The notes below the pieces were generated by a model. It made no database searches. It had not been told where the DNA came from and saw only the letters and a program-made list of their open reading frames with translations. From the NCBI RefSeq assembly GCF_004353825.1, contig NZ_SMNA01000010.1:1-64000 (forward strand): 64,000 nt of DNA. Reading direction: 5' to 3'. Below, in pieces: positions 1 to 8,798 of the stretch (positions within the stretch are counted from its first letter, which is position 1; every line of letters begins with the position of its first letter). Made by a program: the position numbers and the translations under genes. This DNA is from Occultella glacieicola (lineage in GTDB: Bacteria > Actinomycetota > Actinomycetes > Actinomycetales > Beutenbergiaceae).

Positions 1-121
1 CGGCCTCGGCCGCCGCGAGCGCCGCCCGGGCCGCCGCGGCGCGGGCCTCGGCGGCCTCGGCCTCCGCCTGGGCGGCCGCGGCCCGGAGGGCGGCGAGATC
101 CGGTGTCGCGTTCTCGCTCAT
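1..121 (-). CDS. Ala/Glu-rich N-terminus of an unidentified protein (partial)
   Basis: The start of a minus-strand gene runs off the left edge. It opens with ATG at 121 (MSENATPDLAALRAAAA) and gives 40 residues, almost all Ala, Glu and Arg, which is coiled-coil-like. Codons remain open to the edge. No domain can be recognised from this piece. It is divergent from comEA. Composition alone would also fit a chance open frame in this GC-rich DNA, so support is modest. Confidence 0.5.
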   Translation of the reverse strand, partial: MSENATPDLAALRAAAAQAEAEAAEARAAAARAALAAAEA

Positions 122-336
122 GGGACCACAGACTAGGGCGGACCGCCCCGCCCCGACACCGTTGCCAGGACCGATCGGGACCCAACCGGACGGATCGAGT
201 TATCCCGGACCGGACCGGATCGAGCGTCGACCGGCGTCGGCGGCTTCGTCCGGGGCGACCCGGTCCACAGACCCGGCGGGATGCCGGACGTTCCCCAACC
301 GTGACCGTGGCCCGGCCGGGCCCGGTCCGCACGTTC

Positions 337-342
337 TAGCGT
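337..342 (+). promoter_or_regulatory. -10 box of a probable leaderless promoter for comEA
   Basis: TAGCGT lies 8 bases before the GTG at 351. There is no Shine-Dalgarno sequence between them, so transcription would begin at or next to the start codon. Confidence 0.45.
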
Positions 343-350
343 CCTTCGGT

Positions 351-1397
351 GTGGAGCGTCGAGGTACCGAGCCGCGGGATCGGCTGCGGCGCGTGCTCCG
401 GGTGGCCTACGCCGTGCCCGACAGCACGGCCGACAGCACGCCCGACATCGCATTCGGCACAGCACCGGCCGGGGTGGCCGAGGAGCCGGGACGTGCCCGC
501 GACGAACCGGGTGGGCGGCCGGCCGCAGTCGCGGACCCGTGGGCACGGGACGACTCAGCGGACTCGGACGATTCGGACCACTCCGACCGCTCAGGTGGGC
601 GCGCCGGCGGATCCACGACGCCGCGCCCGAACGACCGCGGCCGCTCTCCGGCGCCCCTCGCGCGACCGCGGGCCGGCGGCTCACGAAGCCGCTTGGCCAT
701 GCCCACCTCGATGGCGGCCCGGGTCGGGATCGCGGTGGTCGTCCTGGCCCTGATCGCGCTCGTCATCGTCTGGCCCCGGGACTCGAGCGAGCCGCCGCTG
801 CCGCCGCTCGCAACACCCTCCGCCCCGGATCCGGCCGGTCCCGCCGCCGCGCCGGAGGGCGCCACCGGGCCCGAGACCTCCGTGCCCGGCACCGGCGGCA
901 CCGGCGATGCTGGGGCTGCCGACGAGACCCTTGGAACCCTCGTGATCCACGTGGCCGGAGCCGTCTCCTCGCCCGGGGTGTACGACCTGACGGCCGGCTC
1001 CCGGGTCAACGACGCCGTCCTCGCGGCGGGCGGCCCCACCTCCGACGCCGACCTCGACGCCGTGAACCTCGCCGGCTGGCTGCAGGACGGGCAGCAGGTG
1101 TACGTGCCGGTCCTGGGGGAGACGCTGCCGCCCGCGGCCGTGGGCGCCCCTGACCCGGCCGGGACCGCCGACGGTCCCGACACTGCCGGCCCTGCCGGCA
1201 CGATCGGCCCCGTCGACCTGAACACGGCGACTGCGGCCGAGCTCGAGACGCTGCCCGGCATCGGACCCGCCCTCGCCCAGCGGATCCTCGACCACCGCAG
1301 CGAGAACGGCGGCTTCACCAGCATCGACCAGCTGGACGACGTCTCCGGGATCGGACCGGCGACGATGGAGCGGCTGCGTGACCTGGTGACGGTGTGA
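351..1397 (+). CDS. comEA: ComEA-family DNA-binding competence protein
   Basis: This is the DNA receptor of the competence-type uptake machinery: it binds incoming duplex DNA outside the membrane and passes it to ComEC. After a long Ser/Asp/Arg-rich cytosolic segment comes one membrane helix (RVGIAVVVLALIALVIVW). A SLBB/soluble-ligand-binding domain follows (LVIHVAGAVSSPGVYDLT to QQVYVPV). The C-terminus is a helix-hairpin-helix pair with the family signature VDLNTATAAELETLPGIGP. The frame stays open upstream to an ATG at 120. GTG 351 is preferred because a TAGCGT box sits 8 bases before it. It gives 348 residues, and the long N-terminus is commonly seen in actinobacterial forms. It overlaps comEC by four bases. 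Confidence 0.9.
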   Translation: MERRGTEPRDRLRRVLRVAYAVPDSTADSTPDIAFGTAPAGVAEEPGRARDEPGGRPAAVADPWARDDSADSDDSDHSDRSGGRAGGSTTPRPNDRGRSPAPLARPRAGGSRSRLAMPTSMAARVGIAVVVLALIALVIVWPRDSSEPPLPPLATPSAPDPAGPAAAPEGATGPETSVPGTGGTGDAGAADETLGTLVIHVAGAVSSPGVYDLTAGSRVNDAVLAAGGPTSDADLDAVNLAGWLQDGQQVYVPVLGETLPPAAVGAPDPAGTADGPDTAGPAGTIGPVDLNTATAAELETLPGIGPALAQRILDHRSENGGFTSIDQLDDVSGIGPATMERLRDLVTV

Positions 1398-2890
1398 GGA
1401 CCCCTCTCGACCTGCGCCTGCTGCCCGCGGCCGCGCTCGCCTGGGCCGGGAGCTGGCTGGTGCTGGTCGTCCCACCCGTGGCCGCGACCGCCGTGGTGCT
1501 CGGCCTGCTCGTCTGCACCCTCGGGTGCCTGCACCGGCTCGGCCGCCGCCACCGGGCGAGGCACCGGTTCACCCCGCGGGAGCGGGTGCTGGCTGCGGTG
1601 GCCCTCGGCTGCCTGGTCGGGGCCGCGGTCCTCGGTCTCGCGGCCCCGCGGGTCGCTGCACGTGCGGCCGCGGTCGCCCCGGTGGTGGGGGAGCGCGGCG
1701 TGGCCACCCTCGTGATCGGTGGTGAGCCGCAGGAACTCCCGGGATGGTCCGGGGCGAGCCTGCGGGTGCCGGCCACGCTCGTCGAGGCGAACCTGCCCGG
1801 CGGACGGTACGCGCTCGCGGTCCCGGTGACCGTCATTGCGGGGGAGGGCTGGGAGAACCTGCCGGTGGGCGGCCGGATCCGCACCGACGCACGGTTCGCG
1901 GCCACCGATGCCGGAGACGCCGCGGCGCTCCTCGTGATCGCCGACGGCGCCGGGGTCTCCGAGCGTGCCCCGCCCTGGTGGCAGGCGCGGGTCGGTGACC
2001 TCAGGGCCGGACTCGTCGCCGCCAGTGCCGGCCTCGCCCCGCAGGCCCGCGGCCTCGTGCCCGGTATCACCCTGGGCGACGTCCGAGCGCTCCCGGTGCC
2101 GCTGGAGGAGGACCTCCGCACGGTCGCGCTGACCCACGTCACGGCCGTCTCCGGTGCTCACGTGGCGATCATCCTGGGCACGGTCCTGCTCGCCGTGTGG
2201 TGGGCGCCCCGGTGGCTGCGGGTCGGCATCGGGGCCGTCGTCCTGGTCGCGTTCGTGGCCCTCGTCTACCCCAGCGGTAGCGTGCTGCGGGCGGCCACCA
2301 TGGGTGGTCTCATGCTGCTGGGTCTCGCGCTGCGTCGACCGCGCGCGGCCCTGCCGGCACTCTGGGTCGCGATCGTCGCACTGTTGGTCGCGGACCCCTG
2401 GATCGCTCGGTCGTACGGCTTCGTGCTCTCCGCCGTCGCCACCGGCGGGTTGCTGCTGTGGGCCGGCCCGCTCGCGGGCGTGCTCGCGCGCTATCTCCCG
2501 CGGCCACTCGCACTGGCGGTCGCGGTGCCGATCGCGGCCCAGGCGGCGTGCGCTCCGATCATCGTGCTGCTGCAGCCCGGGGTGGCGCTCTACGCGGTGC
2601 CGGCCAACCTGCTGGCGGCCGCCGCGGTGCCACCTGCGACGGTGCTCGGGGTGGTGGCGACCCTGACCGCGCCGGTGAGTCCCGTCGTCGCCGCGGTGCT
2701 CGCCGGCTGGGCGGGCTGGTGCACCGCCTGGATCGCGGCCGTCGCGACGTGGGCGGCATCACTCCCGTCGGCCACCGTGCCCTGGCCCGGCGGCCTGGGT
2801 GGCGCGCTCCTGCTCGCGGTGCTCACCGGCCTGGTCCTCACCGCCGCGATCCGACGCTTGAGGGGCGGGTCCGGCGCTCGCGCGCCCTGA
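1394..2890 (+). CDS. comEC: ComEC/Rec2-type DNA translocation channel, short form
   Basis: An integral membrane protein of the ComEC/Rec2 family, predicted to carry single-stranded DNA through the membrane. GTG start overlaps the comEA stop (GTGA). The 498 residues contain two or three N-terminal helices, an extracytoplasmic region (about residues 95-230) and the Competence domain, with the signature LTHVTAVSGAHVAII followed by at least seven hydrophobic segments. Classical ComEC is about 700-800 residues and ends in a metallo-beta-lactamase-like domain; here the protein stops shortly after the last helix, so that domain is absent. holA follows after about 40 bases. The family is certain; whether DNA uptake actually works is not known. 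Confidence 0.88.
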   Translation: MRTPLDLRLLPAAALAWAGSWLVLVVPPVAATAVVLGLLVCTLGCLHRLGRRHRARHRFTPRERVLAAVALGCLVGAAVLGLAAPRVAARAAAVAPVVGERGVATLVIGGEPQELPGWSGASLRVPATLVEANLPGGRYALAVPVTVIAGEGWENLPVGGRIRTDARFAATDAGDAAALLVIADGAGVSERAPPWWQARVGDLRAGLVAASAGLAPQARGLVPGITLGDVRALPVPLEEDLRTVALTHVTAVSGAHVAIILGTVLLAVWWAPRWLRVGIGAVVLVAFVALVYPSGSVLRAATMGGLMLLGLALRRPRAALPALWVAIVALLVADPWIARSYGFVLSAVATGGLLLWAGPLAGVLARYLPRPLALAVAVPIAAQAACAPIIVLLQPGVALYAVPANLLAAAAVPPATVLGVVATLTAPVSPVVAAVLAGWAGWCTAWIAAVATWAASLPSATVPWPGGLGGALLLAVLTGLVLTAAIRRLRGGSGARAP

Positions 2891-2929
2891 CGTGCCGTGC
2901 CTGTCGGCCGGTCGTGGCAGGCTTGGCCC

Positions 2930-3943
2930 GTGCCTCCCGCTCGTCGTCGTCCCAGCGCTCCCACCGGTCCCACCTGGCAGGACGTCCCGCTCGCCCCCGT
3001 GGTACTGGTGCGCGGCCAGGAGACCGTGCTGGCGGACCGGGCGGTGGCCCGGATCGCCACCCTCGTGCGCGAGCACGGAGGTGACTACGAGCAGACGGTG
3101 CTGGAGGCGGCCACCTACGAGCGCGGCCAGCTCGAGACGATCGCCAGTCCGTCGCTGTTCGGCGAGCACCGGCACATCGTGGTGAACGGCCTCGAGGCGA
3201 TGTCGGACGCGTTCCTCGACGACGCCCTCGCCTACGTCGGCACGGCCGGCCCGGAGGTCACCGACGTCACGCTGGTGCTGCGTCACGAGAAGGGGACCCG
3301 CGGCAAGAAGCTCCTCGACGCGGTCGCCAAGGCCTCCTACCCGGTGGTCACCTGTGAGGCGATCAAGCGTGATGCGGACAAGGTCGCGTTCGCGGCGGCG
3401 GAGTTCCGCACCGCTGGGCGCAAGGCCACGAACACCGCGGTCCAGGCCCTCGTCGAGGCCCTCGGCTCCGACCTGCGTGAACTGGCGTCCGCGTGCCAGC
3501 AGCTCATCGCGGACACCAGCTCCACGATCACTCCGGACGTGGTGCAGCGGTACTACGGCGGTCGGGTCGAGGCCACCGGCTTCCGGGTCGCGGACACCGC
3601 GATCGCCGGCCACAGTGCCGAGGCCGTCACCCTGCTGCGGCACGCCCTGGAGACCGGGGTGGACCCGGTCCCGCTGGTGGCGGCGCTCGCGGTCAAGCTG
3701 CGCACCCTGGCCAAGGTGGCCGCGATGCGGGGCCGAGGCGGGGCCAGCGCATCGGACCTGGGCCTGGCACCCTGGCAGGTCGACCGGGCCCGTCGGGAAC
3801 TGAGCGGCTGGACGCCCGAAGGGCTGGCGCGCGCGATCACGGCCGTGGCCGACGCGGACGCCGAGGTCAAGGGCGAGGGCCGGGACGCCGAGTTCGCCGT
3901 CGAACGTGCCGTGCTCCGGGTCGCGGGCGCACGCGGCCACTAG
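2930..3943 (+). CDS. holA: DNA polymerase III subunit delta (HolA)
   Basis: The clamp-loader delta subunit, which opens the beta clamp during replication. The sequence fits the family end to end: N-terminal AAA+-like domain (APVVLVRGQETVLADRAVA, then SLFGEHRHIVVNGLEAM), a middle lid domain (residues about 170-220) and the C-terminal collar (WTPEGLARAITAVADADAEVK and following). The reading frame can begin at GTG 2897 or GTG 2930. The later start is chosen because it gives 337 residues, the usual actinobacterial length. Its position straight after comEC is a conserved actinobacterial arrangement. Confidence 0.92.
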   Translation: MPPARRRPSAPTGPTWQDVPLAPVVLVRGQETVLADRAVARIATLVREHGGDYEQTVLEAATYERGQLETIASPSLFGEHRHIVVNGLEAMSDAFLDDALAYVGTAGPEVTDVTLVLRHEKGTRGKKLLDAVAKASYPVVTCEAIKRDADKVAFAAAEFRTAGRKATNTAVQALVEALGSDLRELASACQQLIADTSSTITPDVVQRYYGGRVEATGFRVADTAIAGHSAEAVTLLRHALETGVDPVPLVAALAVKLRTLAKVAAMRGRGGASASDLGLAPWQVDRARRELSGWTPEGLARAITAVADADAEVKGEGRDAEFAVERAVLRVAGARGH

Positions 3944-3989
3944 GCACGCCGTGACGCCCCGGTAGACCGCCGTCGGACCGGAATCTGCC

Positions 3990-3995
3990 TACGAT
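3990..3995 (+). promoter_or_regulatory. -10 box of a probable leaderless promoter
   Basis: TACGAT ends 6 bases before the ATG at 4002, with no Shine-Dalgarno sequence between them. Confidence 0.45.
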
Positions 3996-4001
3996 GCGGC
4001 A

Positions 4002-4967
4002 ATGCATCCAGCCGGACTGTCCCTCCTGTGGGAGGACGGCCACCCGCCGGACTCCCTCCGCACCCGCTTCGGTTTCACGGACCTCGACGACGTCGCCGCC
4101 TGGCTGAGTGACGTCCTGCGCCGGCACTGGGGCATCACCGTGGCGCGCTGCGAGCGGGTGGTGATCAGCGCCCACAACGCGATCGCGTGGCTGGACACCA
4201 GTGCCGGCCCGCTGGTGGTCAAGATCGGCGCGCACGCCCCGGCGTTCGAGCGGCTGGCGGCGATCGCCGACGTGCTGGCCGGACTCGAAGCGGCGGGTGT
4301 TCCGGTGGCCGCGCCGTTGCCGTCGCGCGGGGGTGAGCGTCGGATCGTCGCGCACGCCGACCGCCCGCTGTCCGTGGTGGTGCAGCCGCTGGTCGACGGC
4401 GAACTTCTCGACCCCACGGACGTGACGGCGGTGCGCGCCGCCGGGGCCGAGCTCGCGCGCTTGCACCTCGCGGCCTCGGCCCTTCCGGCCGGTGCGATCG
4501 CTGCGGACCCGTGCCTGCCGGAGCCGGACCCGCGTCGCCGGCTCGCGAACGGGCCGTCGGCCGCCGGGCGGGCACCGCGCGCGAGCGCCCGACTGGCGGA
4601 CCTGCTCGAAGGGCTCCCCGATCTCGATTCCGCCCCGCAGCTCATCCACAGCGACTACCGCAGCACGAACATCCTGATGGCCGGGCCGAGGGTGGCCGTG
4701 ATCCTGGACTTCGACGAGATGATGGTGGACCACCGCGTCTATGACGTGGCCCGGGCGGTCGTCAACCTGGCCACCCGGTTCCGGACCTGGCGGCCGACCA
4801 CACCCGCCACGCGGGAGAGCTTCCTCGCCGGCTACCGCACCATCGCGCCGTTCACGGAGCGCGAGGAGGGCTGGCTCGAGGCGTTCACGCTCTGGTTCGG
4901 CCTCGGTTCCGTGCCTGCTGGTGACGACCCGGACGGCTGGGCCGCCGCGGTGGAGCACGGTCTCTGA
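4002..4967 (+). CDS. Aminoglycoside-phosphotransferase-family kinase, substrate unknown
   Basis: A protein of the APH/choline-kinase fold (321 residues), which transfers a phosphate from ATP to a small molecule. Visible landmarks are the lysine strand LVVKIG (about residue 70), the catalytic loop HSDYRSTNIL with the H-x-D-x4-N pattern, and the metal-binding VILDFDEM. The family covers antibiotic, homoserine, fructosamine and other kinases, and nothing here selects among them, so no resistance function should be assumed. It is a single gene between holA and the glycosyltransferase, with its own promoter-like box. Confidence 0.75.
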   Translation: MHPAGLSLLWEDGHPPDSLRTRFGFTDLDDVAAWLSDVLRRHWGITVARCERVVISAHNAIAWLDTSAGPLVVKIGAHAPAFERLAAIADVLAGLEAAGVPVAAPLPSRGGERRIVAHADRPLSVVVQPLVDGELLDPTDVTAVRAAGAELARLHLAASALPAGAIAADPCLPEPDPRRRLANGPSAAGRAPRASARLADLLEGLPDLDSAPQLIHSDYRSTNILMAGPRVAVILDFDEMMVDHRVYDVARAVVNLATRFRTWRPTTPATRESFLAGYRTIAPFTEREEGWLEAFTLWFGLGSVPAGDDPDGWAAAVEHGL

Positions 4968-5144
4968 ACACCGCGTCACCGGACCCGCCCGATCGGCCAA
5001 CCCGTCGCTGGCGACGCCGGGCGGTCGACCTGACGTGACTCGACGCACGCACGGAGAGCGGGATGCCGACTTGCCACCTGTTCGTCACCTCCCGGCCGTG
5101 GCGTCTTGGCAGGTTCGTCACCCCCGCCCGGGACCGTGGGAGCC

Positions 5145-6269
5145 GTGAGAGTCGCAGTGGTGACCGAGTCCTTCCTGCCGAGCGTCAACGGCGTCACGAC
5201 CAGCGTCCTGCGGGTGCTGGACCACCTCGCCGCCCGCGGCCACCAGGCGGTCGTCGTGTGTCCCGGCCCCGCACCTTCGACGTACGCCGGGTTCCAGGTG
5301 CGCGAGTGCGCGGGCGTGGACTTCCAGGGATTCCGCGCCGCCGTGCCGAACCGTCGCCTCGTCAAGGCCGTCCTCGACCTGGCGCCGGACGTGCTGCACG
5401 CCGCGGCGCCGTTCGGCATCGGCGCCCAGGCGCTCACCCTGGCCAGGAGGCAGGGGATCCCGAGCGTGGCGGTCTTCCAGACGGACCTGGCCGGCTACAC
5501 ACGCCGGTACGGGCTGTCCCTGACCGCCCCCGCCGCGTGGCGATGGCTGCGCCGGGTGCACAACAGCGCCGACCTGACGCTCGCGCCGTCGACCGGGGCG
5601 CTCGCCGACCTCGCCACGGCGGGCATCGACCGGGCCCGATGGTGGGGGCGCGGGGTGGACGCCGGTACGTACCACCCGAACCGGCGCCACCTGGCGGAGG
5701 TCAAGGCCCTGCGGGCCCGGCTCGCGCCGGACGGGCAGGTGCTCGTCGGCTACGTGGGCAGACTGGCGCCCGAGAAACAGGTGGAGCGCCTCGCCGTCGC
5801 CGCCCGGATGCCCGGGGTCCGGCTGGTGCTCGTCGGCGCCGGTCCGAGCCGTCCGCTCCTGGAACGCGCCCTCGCCGGGACCGATGCCGTGCTGCTCGGC
5901 CGTCTCGACGGTGACGACCTCGCGAACGCGTACGCGGCCCTGGACGTGTTCGTGCACGCGGGTACCCAGGAGACCTTCGGGCAGACGCTCCAGGAGGCGG
6001 CGGCCGCCGGCCTTCCGGTCGTGGCCCCGGCCAGTGGCGGCCCGAAGGACATCGTCAAGCACGGTCACACCGGCTTCCTGGTCGCGCCGGACGACGACCG
6101 GGCGATCGCGGACGCCGTCGCCCTGCTCGCCGCCGACCCGGGCCTGCGCGCACGGATGGGGGAAGCGGGCCGGCGTGACGTGCTGCCGCGGTCCTGGACG
6201 GCGCTCGGCGACGCCCTGCTCGGCCACTACGAGGACGCGATCCGCGCTCGCGCGCTGCAGCCGGCCTGA
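5145..6269 (+). CDS. GT4-family glycosyltransferase, probable alpha-mannosyltransferase
   Basis: A cytosolic GT-B fold glycosyltransferase of 374 residues, starting at GTG 5145 (MRVAVVTESFLPSVNGVTTS). The N-terminal acceptor domain has the typical early motif PSVNGV. The C-terminal donor domain shows GYVGRLAPEKQVE and the E-x7-E motif in QETFGQTLQEAAAAGLPVV. It resembles the actinobacterial GDP-mannose-dependent MgtA/PimB-type enzymes that build phosphoinositide mannosides or mannosylated glycolipids. Donor and acceptor cannot be read from sequence. It is followed by a hairpin shared with the convergent rpsT. Confidence 0.8.
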   Translation: MRVAVVTESFLPSVNGVTTSVLRVLDHLAARGHQAVVVCPGPAPSTYAGFQVRECAGVDFQGFRAAVPNRRLVKAVLDLAPDVLHAAAPFGIGAQALTLARRQGIPSVAVFQTDLAGYTRRYGLSLTAPAAWRWLRRVHNSADLTLAPSTGALADLATAGIDRARWWGRGVDAGTYHPNRRHLAEVKALRARLAPDGQVLVGYVGRLAPEKQVERLAVAARMPGVRLVLVGAGPSRPLLERALAGTDAVLLGRLDGDDLANAYAALDVFVHAGTQETFGQTLQEAAAAGLPVVAPASGGPKDIVKHGHTGFLVAPDDDRAIADAVALLAADPGLRARMGEAGRRDVLPRSWTALGDALLGHYEDAIRARALQPA

Positions 6270-6295
6270 GCCGGCCCGAGCACGCAACCACGAGA

Positions 6296-6329
6296 ACGGC
6301 GCCACACCCCGGAAGGGGAGTGGCGCCGT
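6296..6329. terminator. Bidirectional hairpin between the glycosyltransferase gene and rpsT
   Basis: ACGGCGCCAC (6296-6305) pairs perfectly with GTGGCGCCGT (6320-6329), and the inner CCCC/GGGG can extend the stem. It sits 27 bases after the plus-strand stop and 72 bases after the minus-strand rpsT stop, so it can end both transcripts. There is no long U-tract, as is usual in Actinobacteria. Confidence 0.7.
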
Positions 6330-6340
6330 CGGCGTCAGTG

Positions 6341-6366
6341 CTTGTCTGCTTGTCTGCTTTGTCTGG
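6341..6366 (+). repeat. Short triplicated TGTCTG motif downstream of rpsT
   Basis: Three near-copies of CTTGTCTG occur in a row at 6341-6366, followed by CTGACAAG, which can pair with CTTGTC. This could extend the terminator region of rpsT. Its function is unknown. Confidence 0.4.
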
Positions 6367-6400
6367 CTGACAAGCTCGCCCGCGACGCGGGCGGGGCGGC

Positions 6401-6661
6401 TCAGAGAGCCGCGACCTGCTTCGCCAGGGCTGACTTGCGGTTCGCGGCCTGGTTCTGGTGGATGACACCCTTGCTGACGGCCTTGTCCAGCTTGCGGGAG
6501 GCGTTCTTCAGCGCGTCGCCGGCCGCCTCCTTGTCGCCTGCGTCGACGGCCTCACGAACTCGACGCACGTGCGTCTTGAGCTCGGACTTCACGGCCTTGT
6601 TGCGAAGGCGCGCCTTCTCGTTCGTGCCGATCCGCTTGATCTGGGACTTGATGTTTGCCAC
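6401..6661 (-). CDS. rpsT: 30S ribosomal protein S20
   Basis: The small ribosomal subunit protein S20 binds 16S rRNA early in 30S assembly. The 86-residue basic protein begins [20 protein letters not shown] and ends [13 protein letters not shown], both typical of the family. The ATG at 6661 has an AGAGAG-like ribosome site about 8 bases upstream. It is convergent with the glycosyltransferase and lies upstream of lepA in the wider neighbourhood, as in many Actinobacteria. Confidence 0.97.
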   Translation of the reverse strand: MANIKSQIKRIGTNEKARLRNKAVKSELKTHVRRVREAVDAGDKEAAGDALKNASRKLDKAVSKGVIHQNQAANRKSALAKQVAAL

Positions 6662-6818
6662 GTGGACTCTCTTGTGTATTCGCTCGCGCGATCTGACGTC
6701 GGTGAGGGCTCTGGCCTGACCGGGACTGAGGCGTGGGGATACCTGCGACGGTCAGAGGGCGAGTCGCATGCCGAGGTGGCCGCAGACTCAGCGCACCAGT
6801 TTACACGGATTCGGCCGA

Positions 6819-7409
6819 TCAGTGGCCATGCAGATCGTGGAGCGCGTCACTCACCCGGTCGTAGGTGCGTCGGTCCACGGCGGCGCCCTCGCGGCGGACC
6901 GCGTCCGCGGGAAGGAACAGCACCCGGTCCAGCCTCACCTCCGAGGGTCGGCCCCGGGAGTCCCAACCGCCGGAGCCGATGTCCAGCCACCGCCGGCCCC
7001 AGCGGGCCTCGTCCTCGGCGTCCCGGTCGTGGTCCTTCGAGGTGAGCTGCAGGCCGAGGAATCCCTGGTTGTGGCGGGTCAGGATCAGCACCGGCCGGTC
7101 CTTGCCGCGGCCGTCGTTCTCGTCGTAGGGCACCCACGCCCAGACGACCTCGCCGGGGTCGGCAGCTCCGTCGTCACTGGGGGAGTAGCGCAGCGGCGGC
7201 AGGCCGCGGCCGACCTCGAACTCCCGGGTCGTGTGCGGGTGCTCGGTCCGTTGCCCGGCGCCCCCACCGGATCCCGGCTCAGGCCTCGGGCGGGCGCCGG
7301 AGTTCCGGCGGACGGCGTCGCCGGAACCGCGTCGGCTGGTTCGGCGGGGCCGGAGCAGATCCCGGGCCACGGTCCCCGCCACCCGGAGGGCGCGATCGAG
7401 CAGGCTCAT
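6819..7409 (-). CDS. PemK/MazF-like protein without a partner antitoxin
   Basis: The C-terminal half (about residues 85-190) matches the PemK/MazF fold: GEVVWAWVPYDENDGRGKDRP, VLILTR, then SEVRLDRVLFLP and a final helix. The N-terminal 70 residues are Arg/Gly-rich and disordered. MazF toxins are mRNA endonucleases normally encoded with a small antitoxin; no antitoxin-sized gene touches this one. It may therefore be a domesticated protein rather than half of a toxin-antitoxin pair. TAGGCT at 7418-7423 (minus strand) lies 8 bases before the ATG, suggesting a leaderless mRNA. Confidence 0.7.
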   Translation of the reverse strand: MSLLDRALRVAGTVARDLLRPRRTSRRGSGDAVRRNSGARPRPEPGSGGGAGQRTEHPHTTREFEVGRGLPPLRYSPSDDGAADPGEVVWAWVPYDENDGRGKDRPVLILTRHNQGFLGLQLTSKDHDRDAEDEARWGRRWLDIGSGGWDSRGRPSEVRLDRVLFLPADAVRREGAAVDRRTYDRVSDALHDLHGH

Positions 7410-7451
7410 GCTCGGTGAGCCTAGCGGGGGCCCCCGGTGGAGCGGCGCTGC

Positions 7452-8639
7452 TCATGCGCGGAGCAGGAGCGCCTCCCCCTGGCCGCCACCGCCACAGAGC
7501 CCGACGGCGGCCCGCCCGGAGCCGCGACGCGCCAGCTCGTGTGCGGCGTGCACGACCAGACGCGCACCCGAGGAGCCGATCGGGTGGCCGAGTGCGATCG
7601 CACCGCCGTGGATGTTCACCCGCTCGGGGTCGACGCCGAGCTCGGCCTGCGAGCGGCACACCACCGCGGCGAACGCCTCGTTGATCTCGACGAGGTCCAG
7701 GTCCGACACGGTCCATCCGGCGCGGGTCAGGGCCGCGGCGATCGCGCGGGCCGGCTGGGAATGCAGCGAGTTGTCCGGCCCGGCCACCTGGCCGGCCGCG
7801 TCCACCACGGCGAGAGCGCCCAGGCCGTGCCGCTCGGCCTCCGCGCGGGAGGTCAGCACCACGGCCGCGGCGCCGTCGGTGAGCTGGGAGGAGTTGCCCG
7901 CCGTGATCGTGCCGTCGTCGGCGAACGCGGGCCGGAGCCGCGCCAGGACCTCCTCGGTGGTGTCCGGGCGTACTCCCTCATCGGCGTCGACCACGACCTC
8001 CCCCTTGCGACCGCGGATCGTCACCGGCGCGATCTCGGCGGCGAACACGCCGTCGGCCCGCGCTGCCACGGCGAGGCGGTGCGAGCGGGCGGCCAGGGCG
8101 TCCTGCTCGGCCCGGGTCAGCCCGAGCGTGGCATTGCCGCGTTCGGTGAGCGCCCCCATCGCATCGCCGTCGACGGCGTCGGTGAGGCCGTCGTGGGCGA
8201 GGTGGTCGACGGCGGTCCGGTCGCCGTAGACCCAGCCGGCCCGGGTGCCGGGGAGCAGGTGCGGCGCCTGGGACATGGACTCCATGCCGCCGGCCACCGC
8301 GACCGTCGCCTCGCCCGTGCGGATCAGCCGGGCCGCGTCGATGATCGCGGTCAGCCCCGACAGGCAGACCTTGTTGAGGGCGATGGCGTGCGCGCTCGGC
8401 GCGATGCCGGCCGCGAGGGCGGCCTGACGCGCCGGGTTCTGCCCGGCGCCGGCCTGCAGCACCTGGCCGAGCACGACGGCCTCGACGTCCGCGCCGGACA
8501 CTCCGGCTGCGGCCAGCGCGGCGGCGATGGCGTGGGCGCCGAGCGCGGTGCCGGGCAGGCTCGCGAGACCGCCGTTGATCCGGCCGTACGGGGTGCGCGC
8601 GGCACCCACGATCACGACGTCATCGGGGGAGGTGGGCAT
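7452..8639 (-). CDS. Acetyl-CoA acetyltransferase (thiolase)
   Basis: A 395-residue thiolase that interconverts acetoacetyl-CoA and two acetyl-CoA (or cleaves a longer 3-ketoacyl-CoA). The acyl-accepting cysteine is in NKVCLSG (Cys92). The catalytic His is in IHGGAIALGHPIG and the second Cys in LCGGGGQGEALL. The frame is open to 8810, but ATG 8639 (MPTSPDDVVIVGAART) has an AAGGAG ribosome site 7 bases upstream and gives the family length. It is divergent from the ABC transporter/CoA-transferase operon, which suggests that it does the last step of the same pathway and is co-regulated from the shared 212-base gap. Confidence 0.92.
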   Translation of the reverse strand: MPTSPDDVVIVGAARTPYGRINGGLASLPGTALGAHAIAAALAAAGVSGADVEAVVLGQVLQAGAGQNPARQAALAAGIAPSAHAIALNKVCLSGLTAIIDAARLIRTGEATVAVAGGMESMSQAPHLLPGTRAGWVYGDRTAVDHLAHDGLTDAVDGDAMGALTERGNATLGLTRAEQDALAARSHRLAVAARADGVFAAEIAPVTIRGRKGEVVVDADEGVRPDTTEEVLARLRPAFADDGTITAGNSSQLTDGAAAVVLTSRAEAERHGLGALAVVDAAGQVAGPDNSLHSQPARAIAAALTRAGWTVSDLDLVEINEAFAAVVCRSQAELGVDPERVNIHGGAIALGHPIGSSGARLVVHAAHELARRGSGRAAVGLCGGGGQGEALLLRA

Positions 8640-8798
8640 CTGCGGCTCCTTCGGGCGATTCCTGACTTCCATTGTCACCCCACGGCCCGGCCGTGGCCCG
8701 CCTCGCGCGGCTCCCGACGTGGATGCCGCGCCGCCCGGTCCGCCGCGCCGGGACCGATCGACTTGACGCCGGAGGTCCGTGTGACACACCATACCTGC

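Noticed and set aside
4002-4967. Phosphotransferase as an aminoglycoside resistance gene
   Set aside because: Only general kinase motifs are visible; the family is broad and the locus is housekeeping.
6819-7409. PemK-like gene as half of a toxin-antitoxin module
   Set aside because: No small antitoxin gene adjoins it on either side; the flanking genes are rpsT and a thiolase.
7426-7435. GGGGGCCCCC stretch as the thiolase terminator
   Set aside because: It is a perfect palindrome with no loop and lies in the leader region of the PemK-like gene, so I do not call it.
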